DNA from: Volvox africanus
Lineage: Eukaryota > Chlorophyta > Chlorophyceae > Chlamydomonadales > Volvocaceae
Direction of reading: 5' to 3'
DNA: 64,000 nt
Assembly (NCBI GenBank): GCA_030268105.1
Contig: BSDZ01000020.1
Span: forward strand, 388,001 to 452,000
The translations under genes and the position numbers were made by a program. Below, piece by piece: positions 45,543 to 56,597 of this stretch. Below the pieces are notes generated by a model. The model was not told the DNA's origin. It did no database searches and saw only the letters and a program-made list of their open reading frames with translations. Numbering within the stretch: the stretch's first letter is position 1; each line of letters starts with the position of its first letter.

Positions 45543-45779
45543 CATAGACTATCAGACATAAGGAAGCCTGACGTAATTACAATAAATTATAAGTTACATA
45601 TTATCTGATAGTAAAGAAGTCCGAATAGTTCGTTCTGGAGTCGGCACATATACTTGTGCGTATAGCACTACAAACAGTATGAGCGCAGGTCCGCCTAGTA
45701 CCGCCTAGTACAGCTACAACAGCGGGATTGTTGCTAGTATGGATCGCTATATCCAACTGATATACCATTTGATAACAGT
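45543..45779 (-). repeat. 5' LTR of the deleted copia
   Basis: On the minus strand TGTTATCAAATGG...GTCTATGTCTCAATA, homologous to the other copia LTRs; the inner terminus is mutated. Its outer edge abuts GTAGTTGATTA, the start of the 1-kb block also present at 22773. Confidence 0.75.
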
Positions 45780-46735
45780 AGTTGATTATTAATAATTGGC
45801 TTAATTAAGGAAGTAATAATATTTGCATTATTATATCATCAAAGCTTACGTGATTGATGCATAAGTGTGAGAAGTGTGACTCAAGGTCCGGTTACTTTGA
45901 GAAGGCAAGTTTGCGTATGCATCTTGGAATTATTATATATGAGTGTGCTTACACTCACATTGATTCATATTGATACCTACACCATGGTTATGAAGGTATA
46001 AGTGTGATGGTCTGAGGTACAACCATGGCAGTTAAGCTCCGCAACCAAATATTGATATTTGGCCATTCACACTGCATAAATGCAGGGAAGGTTGATATTG
46101 GTAATATACTGCGTGTGAATATCGGTGATATGCTTGTTAGGGTGTATCACACTTGCGGATTGGGGACCAGAAAGAATGAAAAAAGAAAGAAAAGGTTTGC
46201 CAGAGATGTGTAATGGTACATCCCACGAGGGAGTGCCATTTGTTGCCGCCTTTGGCTCCGCAGCCAAAGTAGGGGATTGCCCTGGTCGGTTCGGAGGGGA
46301 CTCCACCTGGGAATTCGGAACATGGTTGCGCAGAGGCTGAGCTCCGCACGCGCAAAGAGTTGACTGTATGACTGGTCAGCGAACAATTAACAAACGAGAT
46401 TATGATTTTCATTTAAAAGACTTACACGGTTTCTGTTTCCTCAAACTGAAGCAGTTCGTTTCGATATTGTTGGGAACTATTGTAACGTGTTCAAAAGCAT
46501 CTAGCTATCTATTAAGCCATCTATCGATCTATCTATCTGCTCCCTTTGCTCTTTCCATCCATGATCACCATCACCACTTGCACCACTCTTCAACAGGATG
46601 AGCCGGAGGCGGAGGCGGAGGAGGTATCGGTGGCAGCGGCTGCATGCAGGGAACACATCATACGGCAGTACAGCAGCGTGCCAATGAATAGTGCAGGGTG
46701 GGCACACGCTGATGTGTCGTGCTTACTATAATGGC
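45780..46735 (+). repeat. ~1-kb dispersed block, copy 2
   Basis: Second copy of 22773-23790, with a short (GGCGGA) tract at 46601-46622. It ends where the LINE begins. Confidence 0.8.
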
Positions 46736-47091
46736 TGACGTTAAATTCCAATTAATAAAAATTCGATTCGTGTCCTTAGGCATTACAGATAATAATTAAT
46801 ATTACTGTTTTGTGGTTCCATGTGGTGGTACTAATCCCCGATAATCGAATATAATATAACATAAAAGCGTCCAATAACAACAAGTCGAGCTGCTGAAATT
46901 TGAAAATGGTAAGTCAGCAAAAGGTGAGGTGAAAGACCGCAATCTGCCGCGTTCTGTTATGCCTAACACTCCGCAAGCTGATAACAGCATTCTGTGACAG
47001 CCTGGCTCCGGAAGCGGTGGAACCCGTGGTTTCCTGTCACCCCCCTTCGTCAATCGACGAACGGGAACGTACGTGCAGGAACGTGCCACAC

Positions 47092-47952
47092 ATGGGACGC
47101 ACTTACCGGAGGGGTCACGAAAAGAATGCAGCAAACAATCGAATTTCAACAGCAGCGATAAGTCCCGAGCGGACGCTGCCAATTATTCAAATCGGGGAAG
47201 CCCAGGCTTCACCACCAACTGAGACCAAGCAAAAGGCTGTAAATGCATATCCCTACTTCTCAGAGTCAGCTCGTGAAGACCAGGCTATGGGTCTGAAGGA
47301 GGACCACCGAGCACAGGACCTCAGCCAGAGCAACTCTTGCCCAGCAGATGGCGACTTCTGTGAAAAAGCATTCCACAGACCTGATAATTCTCTAAGATAC
47401 GTTACAAACAGAACCTGTGGAAGGACGCCTGGAACAGACTACTCTTCTCGAGGAGCAGCTTCTGACTGTATACACATAACAGAAAAATACATCGTTGCAA
47501 TCACAAATTGCAACACTAGAATGGTCTCTGGAAAAGGCCGCAACTACGAAGGCAAGGACGTGGAAGACCTGAGAAACTTGCGGGTGAACGACCTGGTAAC
47601 TAACGAAGCCCACGATAAGCCACAAATAGGATTATGGGGACATCTAAGGAGATCCATCAAACAACCACCCGACATCAAGGTCACAGCCCAAGGAGGCGTG
47701 AACGTTGCTGGGCGAATGCTGGACAACCTTGGCCGTACAGTGAATGCCCCACAACTGCACTACACACGCCAGAACTCGCCACCTTCGACTGCAGGGACGA
47801 TGCTTGGATCGGCTAGCCCACGGATCGCATCACGCGGCATCCAGAAAGCCTTTCTGCCTTATCTTATGCGGGGAAGAAGCACACTGACCGGGGTGCACCT
47901 GCCAGGGGATGTAATGCGCGCAGGTGGGCACCTTATACCCCATACCATCTAA
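47092..47952 (+). CDS. LINE ORF1, N-terminal part
   Basis: About 286 codons from the ATG at 47092 (MGRTYRRGHEKNAANN) to TAA at 47950-47952; a GTG-initiated frame would start at 47017. The protein is basic and polar with no domain I recognise. After the TAA the same frame stays open for another ~60 codons and encodes a hydrophobic segment (VTILIGYSITAGLGVTYAL), so the TAA may be a late nonsense mutation and ORF1 may originally have run into the membrane region. A nucleic-acid-binding role is the usual one for LINE ORF1, but nothing here proves it. Confidence 0.55.
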   Translation: MGRTYRRGHEKNAANNRISTAAISPERTLPIIQIGEAQASPPTETKQKAVNAYPYFSESAREDQAMGLKEDHRAQDLSQSNSCPADGDFCEKAFHRPDNSLRYVTNRTCGRTPGTDYSSRGAASDCIHITEKYIVAITNCNTRMVSGKGRNYEGKDVEDLRNLRVNDLVTNEAHDKPQIGLWGHLRRSIKQPPDIKVTAQGGVNVAGRMLDNLGRTVNAPQLHYTRQNSPPSTAGTMLGSASPRIASRGIQKAFLPYLMRGRSTLTGVHLPGDVMRAGGHLIPHTI

Positions 47953-48743
47953 GCGCTGCTGCACGATCTTGAAGTTACGATCCTCATTGGATACAGTATC
48001 ACTGCCGGCCTTGGGGTAACGTATGCACTCTACAAAGTCAACAGAGCAGCAAGACAGTGGAATCGAAGCAAAGGGAGAACAGACAGGCAACGCGATCCTA
48101 CTTGTGGCTATGCTGTCAGCACCTTGCCTGTGCGGTAGCACTGAGACCACTGGACTTAGCCATCCGTTTAACGTTACTAACAGTTGGACTGATTTGGGTT
48201 TTACGACACTTCACTAAACGAATAGCAGCCAGCGCCGTACCCGTAGCAATAGACCTCACTCTTGCCTGCGCAATCTATGCTGCTGAAACAATCAAGTGGG
48301 CAGGTCAGCACCCATTGGCAACTAGGCAGATAATGGTGTCAGCAGCCGCACTGGTCACACTATGTGTACAGCTGGCCACAGCAGCCCCAACGGTCCCCAT
48401 TCTGTCGATCAGTATCCCCGCAATTGGTAAAGGCCTGAAGTACATACCAGGGCTAAAGGGACATGCAAGCGGGCTGATACACATCTGTCTGATAGTCGGC
48501 TTGGCAATACCGCAGAACACGATGTTTGGTACCACAATAACCCTCATCGTTACACTGATAACGACTGCCAGTTGGGATAGAGACTCCGCTCTAGGGACAG
48601 AGGGACACCCTGAAGGAACGGAAAGCACCCAATGTGCGGGCCCACAAGATGAAACCACGCGAACCGAGCGACCCCACCCCCTTACCAACACACAAGTGTG
48701 GCGGCTAACAGGGCCCGGGGCCCCATCAAAACAAGTCACATAA
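47953..48743 (+). CDS. LINE membrane-type ORF (multi-spanning)
   Basis: From the stop at 47950 the frame stays open to a TAG near 48136 and includes one hydrophobic segment. A second frame (48057-48743, 228 codons) continues with further hydrophobic stretches: AIRLTLLTVGLIWVLRHF, AVPVAIDLTLACAIYAA, VSAAALVTLCVQLATAA and GTTITLIVTLITTASW. A frameshift near 48075-48130 would join the two, giving four to six potential membrane spans followed by a polar tail. It ends in TAATG, overlapping the next ATG by one base, which argues that it belongs to the element. I know of no function for it. Confidence 0.55.
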
Positions 48744-51700
48744 TGACAAACCCGCACAACCCAGATGACACTCTCTACCACGAGCAACAGCAGGAAGAGC
48801 TCTGCATGATACACGCTATAAACAACCTACTAGGGGGACCGTACATTGACCCACAACACGTACTGCAATACTGTCGTACAATGCTGCAACACATGGCTGA
48901 CCGGGAACTCCACAATGCAGCCGCCACATGGCGACTAACCCACAACCAAAACACAGGCAACTTCTCAACGTTGGCAATTAACCCGTACCTACGCTACAAC
49001 GTGCCGGTGCGAACCGCACAGCAAAGAAATGACTCCGCACACCCGCATATTGCCTCCATAGGGAGCGGACAGGAAATAAAAAACAACGCGACGTTAAGCA
49101 GCGTACTACACCAACTGCCAGAACATGCACGCAACTGGGGCTTCCTCGTACACCTCACAGGCCACACAATCGCAGTACGAAAACACAAGGACCGGTGGTA
49201 CATCCACGAATCTCTGCAACTGCAACCTGTGGAACTCAGCGACGAGAATGCCATGTGGCCGCGTGAACCTGGCGCAATATACACCCTAAATCTTCGGCAT
49301 CACACAGAACCCACGGCAACACATGGGGACCTGCGAGACATAATACCCCCGGACACCTGGACGAGCACAGCTCACACCAAGTATACGGAGACCCAAAAAA
49401 CAACCAACGGGACCACATGCACAGCAACTAGACCACCACAAGGCCAAAAGCGGCGGAAGATCAAACACCCGCGTGCAGCGCAACTAGCCCCCCAAACGGG
49501 GAGAACACTAACCAAGCCATCAGGAACACGAACACGACCGCAGCCAACCGAACAGGACATCGACCACCCACCAGCAACCAACCCGACAGCTGTACCTCAC
49601 CCATCCCTCATAGAGGGCACCCCGCACGAACACCCCCGCCAAGAGCAACACCCCGGGCACACCCCGCCGCATACCCAACCCACAGACACGCCATGTAATA
49701 GACCCAAACCGCTGATGACCACCGACCATCACCGACGGCGAGCTAACAAACGCACCAACCCAGCAGGGGCTGAACACCCCGGGGACACGACACACACAAC
49801 AAGAGAAAATGGGGATGCCAGTGAACCCAGTGCCCAGCGCCCAAGACTGTCGACCACCCCCCTAAGAAACACCACATTCTCACACCCGGAAAACGCAAAC
49901 CCCTCAGAAAGCCGCAATATAACAAACCACAGGTACATGCACATCGTCACTCATAACGTGCGAGGACTGGGGACGAACTTCCTCAGTACACTGTGTAATG
50001 TGCGGACATGGGATGCCGATATCATTGTTCTAACCGAAACTAAAACCAGCAACCACACCGGATGGATGAAAGACGCCCTACACAAAGAGCCGCAGGGATA
50101 CAGACTTTACTGCAGTTCGAAACCACGTAACTCTGGCAAGGAACGCCACACATCAGGTGTCGAAATGGCGATCGGTGACCGTTACACCTGTGCAGGACAA
50201 GTGACAAACATATCACCGCCGCCCCTGCTACATGGGCACCTGTACCAATGCAAGATTTCCACGTCAGCAAGTACCCCCAAACACGTGCTGGGAATCTACT
50301 GTCCGGAAGACACCTTAGTCCGAACCAACATATACGCGCACTGCCAGACAGTTCTAAGACAGGCCAAGAATAACGGGGAACATGTAATCCTGGCCGGAGA
50401 CTTTTATGCCGTCTTGAATCCTGACGACCGCAGTACACCCCTGCCTGATACAGCAGACCGACTACACCTCAAATTCATCACCGATAACATGCTTACACCG
50501 GTGCCTGAAAACCGCTCCCCCCGCCACCCGTCCTTCAAGCAGTGGAGCAAGGAACGCTGTACACACCAAAGCCGAATAGACGATATCCTGATGTGCCCCA
50601 CTCTACACGCGAGCATAGAAGCGGGGACACCTGCAAACGGGAACACACTACAAGCGTACTGCACTGTTTCTGTCGCCGGAGGAAAATTCGACCATAACCC
50701 CGTACATGCCCGCCTGCCCACCGACGCTATCCGCCTGTGGGACGCCAAGAGACCGGCGACCCCAAAGAACCAAGACGGAGACGGGGTCCGAATTAAATGG
50801 AAAAACGTGATACTACCGGTCCCGAACACCACAATCCGTGCAGCACAATCAAAGATGGATGCCTCGCTCACGTCGGACATCCTCAGCCTCCAGGAATACC
50901 TCCGCCCAGCTGTCCATGAGATTGAGGCTGGGATTGCGAAACACACCGAGGACCCCACTGATATGACAGCCACCCGCTTGATGACACTACTTTGCGACCA
51001 CAACAGCATCACGGCGGTCAATGTAGAGATTGCGGCAGCAATGCTTCAAACAACCCTCAACAAGGGACTAGACATCCTACTAGACCTGTGCCCGCAGAAA
51101 CCGCCATATACGGGCAAAATACACACCAAACGCACAGTCAGCAGAGGACTGAAAAAGCTACACAGAGAACACACCCGGCTCAAACACGAATACGAAAGGG
51201 AACTACGGATGCAGGCCGCCCCTGGATACCAACAGCCTGATTGCGCGGATAACTCAACAAGCCCTAATGGGTCGGCATCGAACAGCACCCAGACACCTCC
51301 TGAAAATGTGGGGGGCTTGCTGGAGCAACTACGTGACACGATTCGATGGGTCGGTAGCCAAATACGACAGGCGCTAACAATAGAACATAGGAAAAACATA
51401 GCTGCAGCGCGACGCCGAACCCAACATCTGATCGCCACACGCCCTCGTCGGGCTCACGAAGGTATCTTCAGCAAGGACGAACTCGAACGCGGCCTACCTG
51501 CGTTGAAACACCCAGTCTCAGGAAAAGTGTGCATGGAACCCGAATCCATCCTTGAAGCTGTACACCAGTACTACCAGAAGCAGGCCGCCCCCATTAGCGC
51601 CCCAAAGACTGGACGGTACCGCCCCGAGGAAATCCCACGATCGTACCCATTCCTGCAGAACACCGCACCAGACGCCTTCTCCCTAACCAGCCCAAGACAG

Positions 51701-51814
51701 GCCACAGATAAAGTCTTGCTTAGCAGCGTCGCCGACTCGTTTAACTTTAACAAATGTATCCAACACCTAGCCCGTAATAAGACGCCGGACCAGATGGACT
51801 ACCTAACGAGTTGC
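48743..51814 (+). CDS. LINE polyprotein N-part: Josephin-like protease, AP endonuclease, RT start
   Basis: Starts at ATG 48743, overlapping the previous stop; an in-frame GTG at 48698 would lengthen it. Residues about 10-180 contain YHEQQQEELCMIHAINNLL with Cys21 and GHTIAVRKHKDRWYIHESL with His141. The Cys context, the His context and the 11-residue His-to-Trp spacing match the Josephin domain of ataxin-3-type deubiquitinases; the third catalytic position (Asn) is Glu. A ~230-residue polar Thr/Pro/His-rich linker follows. The endonuclease (from about 49936) has THNVRGLG, LTETK, YCPED, AGDFYAVL, RIDDIL and FDHNPVHARL, the exonuclease-endonuclease-phosphatase motifs. The frame ends at TGA 51812-51814 in early RT through a frameshift near 51797. 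Confidence 0.8.
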
Positions 51815-51850
51815 TGAGGGCATTGCCTGCTACCTTACAGACCACCATCC

Positions 51851-52830
51851 ATGAAAGTTATGTGGGTCCAGGCCCGCACACCGAAGACATGGACTGAATC
51901 TGTCACGGTCCTCCTACCGAAAGCAGGGGATGCACTCCTCTTGAGCAACAAGAGACCCATTGCCCTCGCCAACATCCTTTATAAGCTATGGACTAGCCTC
52001 GTCACAGTGTCCATCAGGGACGTCGCTCCCAAACTCACATTGTTCAGTGAGGCGCAAGAAGGGTTCCTCCGGTACAGAAACACGGAAAGGCAAATCCAAA
52101 ACCTGCTCCATGTGATTGAGGATGCTGGCCTCGCACGCAAAGATCTCTACTTGCTATATGTCGACTTCTCCTCGGCATTCAACACCATCAACTACGACCT
52201 GCTGCTACAGATCATGTACGACTTGGGGCTACCTGAGGACCTCATCTATGTCGTATGAGACCTTTACAGCCAGGCACGGACAGAGCACGGCCACACAGCA
52301 CCAATAATGATCGAACACGGCACGGTTCAGGGAGACACGCTTTCGCCGGTGCTATTCATCATCTTCCTCGAACCACTCCTCCGATGGCTCCATGCAGGCG
52401 GACGGGGGTACAAGTATGGCTGCCTCTCCGACAGCTTGAACGCCAGATACCACGGAAGCTCAGCCGCATACGCCGACGACCTCGCTGTGATGACCAACAA
52501 CGCACAAGACCTACAAATGCAATGCGACAAAATCAGCCTGTACTCAAAATGGGCGGGCCTGCACGTAAACCACAAAAAAAGCGCAGTGACGGGCATCCTG
52601 CACCACAGAGCCTGGGCTGACAGAGGCCTGAACGGACCCACTTGTACACGCACACTCAAGTCAGCCCTGGAGGAAAAAATCAAAATAAGCGGCCAGGCAG
52701 TGCCGTACCTACCCCCCACGGAGCCCTACAAATACCTTGGGGTACACGTGACGATGACCCTCAACTGGAGTGCACAGATGTCCCATGTCTGCAAGACGGT
52801 GAGGGACAAGGGCGACCAGGGCTCCCCTTA
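51851..52830 (+). pseudogene. LINE reverse transcriptase core (broken)
   Basis: RT motifs in order: KRPIALANILYKLWTSLV, YVDFSSAFNTINYDLL (motif A), TVQGDTLSPVLFIIFLE (motif B), AAYADDLAVM at about 52463-52492 (motif C), LHVNHKKSAV and YKYLGVHVTMTLNWS. Defects: a short out-of-frame window at 51797-51850 whose other frame reads PNELLRALPATLQTTIHE; an in-frame TGA at 52255-52257 where Arg is likely; and loss of frame after about 52800. The catalytic motifs themselves are intact. Confidence 0.85.
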
Positions 52831-53742
52831 ACAGAGCTGGGCTTAGACATGCACCCGCTCATTGACAAGAACACAACACACCTCATAACCACCACCGAAC
52901 TCCAGAAGCTTTTCCCCCAGGGCAAGGTGCAACACCGGCACAAGATTGCCCTGAATCGACTAAGCCTAGCGATAAGTGCCCAATGCCCCCAAGCCCCACA
53001 CACGAAGGCACATGACCCGTGTTGCTGGTCGTCCGTGCTACCTCTGGAAGACAGACGCCTCCGTGAGATTCCCAGCGACCCGCCGTTCACCGGCCTCCGG
53101 CACAAATCAAGTCTCCCCAACCCAATACTAGCACCATCCCTCGACCCGCATGTACGCCGTAATACACCTATCATGTGGTGTATGACCACGCAGAAACCAC
53201 GCCATCCCCACACCAAGCCAGACGACATGAAGAGCAACCCGCCAGCGCCGCCGAGCTGCCCTGCGGATCCAGCATGCACAGGACGGAAACGCACAAGATC
53301 CGCCTATCAGCGGCAACAGGACTTCATCAACAACAATACATGCTGTGACAACAGCAACGTGAGAACGGATACTGCAGCTATCCACGGCGCGCAACTCCAC
53401 GACCCGGCCCCACAATGCACATCGTATATAGAAGCGAGACGCATCATGGCAGCCCTGCGAAAAGACACCCACAGGAGTGTACCCAACCTAGGAAACCCAC
53501 TACGCGGAACTCGTGCCGCCCTCAGGCTCACACTCCAACACCCCCCCGTGAGCAACACTCCGCCTCTCGATAGCTGCCTCGTCGCGGCCGCCCTGCCCTG
53601 ATCAACTGCCAGCGGGATACGAACCGGCAACCTCTCGGCCAGCTGCGCACTTGCGTTTGGGATTCTTCACTTGACAATGTTAGCCAAGCGCCCGGTCCCT
53701 CCCTTGCCCGTAATTCATGCTTTGACATCCATAGCTATATGA
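52831..53742 (+). pseudogene. LINE post-RT region, poorly readable
   Basis: The plus-strand frame up to 53601 is open but Pro/Arg-rich and not clearly the native frame (DPCCWSSVLPLEDRRLREIP and similar). It then hits stops from 53600 to 53742. This connects RT to RNase H. A Pol III-box-like stretch lies in it on the minus strand (53603-53655). Confidence 0.45.
53603..53655 (-). other. Pol III A-box/B-box-like sequence
   Basis: On the minus strand TGGCCGAGAGGTT (a Leu/Ser tRNA-type A box) is followed after three bases by GGTTCGTATCC (B-box-like, within a near-complete T-arm). The spacing is far too short for a tRNA, so this is a shrunken tRNA or SINE head, or a chance match. Confidence 0.3.
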
Positions 53743-54640
53743 GTGTTTCTCATTCTTAACACGCCCCCGCCGCCATGCCTTCACCCACCAACCTCTCAAG
53801 ATTACCCAGGCCAAGGTGTCCAGCGTCCCTACCCAAGCAAAGCTGCTCAGATCATGCGCAAGATGATGGCCTCAAAGCCGCCTGGACCCAGACCCACCGC
53901 CATAGTCCACCAAATGGACGGACAGATGCTCCAGCAGCTCCTGACAGCAGCTTTCCCCGGACAAATACCACTCCGCGTGTACCCACAAGATATCACCTGG
54001 ACTGACGGTAGCTGCATTAAACCGGACCAGGTGTCGGATGCACCAATACCATTCAACGGGCAGAGCTGGCGGCAATACGCATGGCCCTATCATTGCAAAA
54101 GGAAGTGAACAGCGCCCTAACAATTGCCACTGATTCACAAGCATCACTGGATCTTATCAAAAGAGCAATAAACGATCCGAGTAAACTGCACATTTCCAAG
54201 CACAAAGCCCTACTCATGGATATCGCCGAACTACTGTACGACTACGCCCACCAAAACATAACCGTCCACTTCTTGAAAGTGAAATCGCATACCGGCATTG
54301 ATGGTAATGACAAAGCTGACAAGGGAGCAACATCTGTCGCACAAGGCGAGATTCCGGCAACGTTTACTGAAAAGGCAGACAGCGTCCCGTTTGATAAAGT
54401 GTTCTGGCTAAAACAGCACGACACTTGCTCCTACATTAGTGACCTGAACAAAGGCCTCTATAAGTGTCTCCAACAGGATACCTTCGCAGGCTATACAAAC
54501 GATACAATTCTAACTGAAAAATGGCGTAACACCGCCTCGAAGTTAGACCCCAAAACCAGCAATGCCTTCCTTGGCAACCCAAAGACGCCCCACTGGCTCA
54601 AACTACAAGTACTGAAAGCTCGATACGGGCTGCTATTCAA
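53743..54640 (+). pseudogene. LINE RNase H and downstream region, copy A
   Basis: Frame 53743-54108 contains YPSKAAQIMRKMMASKPPGP and DITWTDGSCIK; the RNase H then continues in another frame from 54081 (LTIATDSQASLDLIKRA, VKSHTGIDGNDKADKGA, WLKQHDTCSYISDLNKGLY). Compared with copy B, about 75 bp between DGSCIK and the VGCTNT equivalent is deleted, causing the shift. The frame ends at LKARYGLLFN, where homology to copy B stops. Confidence 0.8.
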
Positions 54641-54780
54641 TTCTGTTCACGCGCCTAACGCAGTCGCAGCAAAGTTAACCATAGGCACCGCCTCAGCTCT
54701 GCCCCCCTCTGGTGTGACATCGGTAAACGGCAGGCAAGGTACCTTATACGACAGAGTCCCCTTGAACAACTGAAGGGTCG
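54641..54780 (-). mobile_element. Short gypsy pol fragment
   Basis: The minus-strand frame LFKGTLSYKVPCLPFTDVTP, then EGGRAEAVPMVNFA, matches LCKGNLSTKVPFLSYQDVTP of the intact gypsy. It lies exactly between the 3' ends of LINE copies A and B. Confidence 0.7.
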
Positions 54781-54910
54781 CTGAATAATAATAATAATAA
54801 TAGTATGCTGGCCGGAGCCTGGCATGTGTTAAGGGGGTGGGGAACTGAGGGGCAGCGTAGCCGCCCCTGTACGCCCACACCACAGTGGGAAACTGTTTGA
54901 GTTTCACTGG

Positions 54911-55782
54911 TTATTTGGCTGCACCCTCTAGTGCTCGCCGCGTCCGGATAATGGCACCCGCTGTTTCGATTGTTTGCCGGTGTAGGTGCAGGCAGGTCTT
55001 CTGGGCATGCTCAACGGAAGAGCCAAGCCTGCACAGGAGTGGTTTTAGCGTGTTGGTTAGGGTCCCTGTGCTGCCCAGGGTGACAATTTGTGCCTCAGTG
55101 TAGTGCACCTTCCAGCCTGCTTTCGTGAGTTCCTCTGTTAGCCGTGCGTGTTGTGCAGTTTTCTGTTCGAGTTTGTCGGTGTGTTGCAGGTCGCTAGTGT
55201 AGCCCACTTCGACAATGTACACATCGTGCATGAGCTTGCATTCCGGCCCCTGGTACCATTTGTGATGGGTTGTGTGCGTGGGGAGGTTGGGGATGAACAT
55301 GATGTCTGGGCGGAGGCGGCGGATTTCCTCGTCTCCTAGGTGTGGCAGCATCCATTTGGGGACGTGCGTCCCACTACAGTATGGCGGGAGATCCTCTTCT
55401 TTACCGGCGTCCATAATCATGAAGCCACCACCGTTGCGGCCCCCGTGGACACAGTCGGCAATAGTGTGCGTCGCTTGGTTATGCCGGTTGATGTACATGC
55501 CTTTCATGGTTGGGTGGGGGCACCCGCCAAGTATGTGGGCTCCTGAGTCGGGTGTGGGGCCGGTCGTTCCGCAGCTGCGGCAAATAGGGCAGTTTCCGTC
55601 TCCGCCACGTCCGTAAAGTTTCTTCGGCTTAGTATTGAATAGCAGCCCATATCGAGCTTTCAGTACTTGTAGTTTGAGCCAGTGGGGCGTCTTTGGGTTA
55701 CTAAGGAAGGCATTGCTGGATTTGGGGTCTAACTTCGAGGCGGTGTTACGCCATTTTTCAGTTAGAATTGTATCGTTTGTAT
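54911..55782 (-). CDS. LINE C-terminus: zinc knuckle and restriction-like endonuclease
   Basis: Open minus-strand frame continuing the RNase H domain across the gypsy insertion (NDTILTEKWRNTASKL, LKARYGLLFN). It then has a knuckle CPICRSC...HILGGC of C-x2-C...H-x4-C form near 55520-55600, and a PD-(D/E)xK-type core RLRPDIMFIPN ... VYIVEVGYTSD ... DKLEQKTAQHARL. These are the signatures of the restriction-like endonuclease of CRE/R2/Dualen-type LINEs. It ends ALEGAAK at 54911. Together with the AP endonuclease in copy A this makes a dual-endonuclease element. Confidence 0.8.
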
Positions 55783-56597
55783 TGTTGTATCCTTCCTTCT
55801 TCAATCATGTATTAGCTCTGCACGTCTAGGTGTTAGCTGCGTGCGTACCAAGCTTACGAACAGCAAGGCAAGCCAATGCGAATAGTAGACAGCGGAAGAC
55901 TCAATAGCAAGGAAAGATTCAACTTACAATGTTCTTCAGTTACAGAATTACAGTCTGCCGTCAGACCCCGTGGGCAATGTTCATCACTTGGCTGCAGATG
56001 GAATGCTAGAATAGCTCAGTCCGAATATAAATGATTATATCATATGTATGCGTATCGAATAGAGTTAAGTACTCGAATACTTGGTCCAAAGTTAGCGTCA
56101 CGCCGACTTCGGTCTCTAGGCGGCCGTCCTCGCACCTATCACGTCGTGATACCGATGTGCAGTACAGGTCTCACTGGATTACGATCTCAAGTGTGAGTAC
56201 CTTGGTAATACTGCTCTAAATATCGTGTCATTCGTGATATTATTGGATGCAACGCATGCAATATGCAAAGGTCCGAATATCGATATTCGGTTGCCGACCC
56301 AACCATAGCGATGGTCGCATTCTTGCATACGCGTATGGTTTATGACACAGATGAGGTAATACTATTCAAAGTATTATTACGTGATATAATATGCCAATGG
56401 ATAGATCGCGCATTAATTATCAGCCTTGAGTCAAACATGTTGACCGACAGCGCGATGTCGTGAATGATGATGGGACATGCCTGATTAGCTAGATATACTC
56501 GAGTATATCATGCTAATATGATTGTATTATGCTTCATGATATCTGAATGCATTGCGGCCTTCATAAATGTAAATGGTGATTGAACCCGCGTACAACA
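55783..56597 (-). repeat. 3' LTR of the chromovirus (815 bp)
   Basis: Termini TGTTGTA...TACAACA. It differs from the 5' LTR by seven single-base changes, all transitions, and by retaining a 111-bp block (56245-56355) that the 5' LTR lacks. Confidence 0.95.

Larger units (their letters stand above)
46745..54640 (+). mobile_element. Dualen/RandI-type LINE, copy A (3'-truncated)
   Basis: Layout: about 350 bp leader, ORF1, membrane-type ORF, then a long polyprotein with Josephin-like protease, AP endonuclease, RT and RNase H. It ends inside the region after RNase H (at ...RYGLLFN), where a gypsy fragment starts. Copy B supplies the missing C-terminus, a zinc knuckle and restriction-like endonuclease, which identifies the dual-endonuclease type. 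Multiple stops and frameshifts show copy A is dead. The left edge at about 46745 is inferred from where the flanking 1-kb repeat stops. Confidence 0.85.

Noticed and set aside
53603..53655. A functional tRNA gene
   Set aside because: A and B boxes are only three bases apart; no anticodon arm or acceptor stem pairing.
48305..55804. Long antisense frames opposite the LINE polyprotein, and plus-strand frames opposite its C-terminus
   Set aside because: They mirror codon bias of the true frames and contain no domains.
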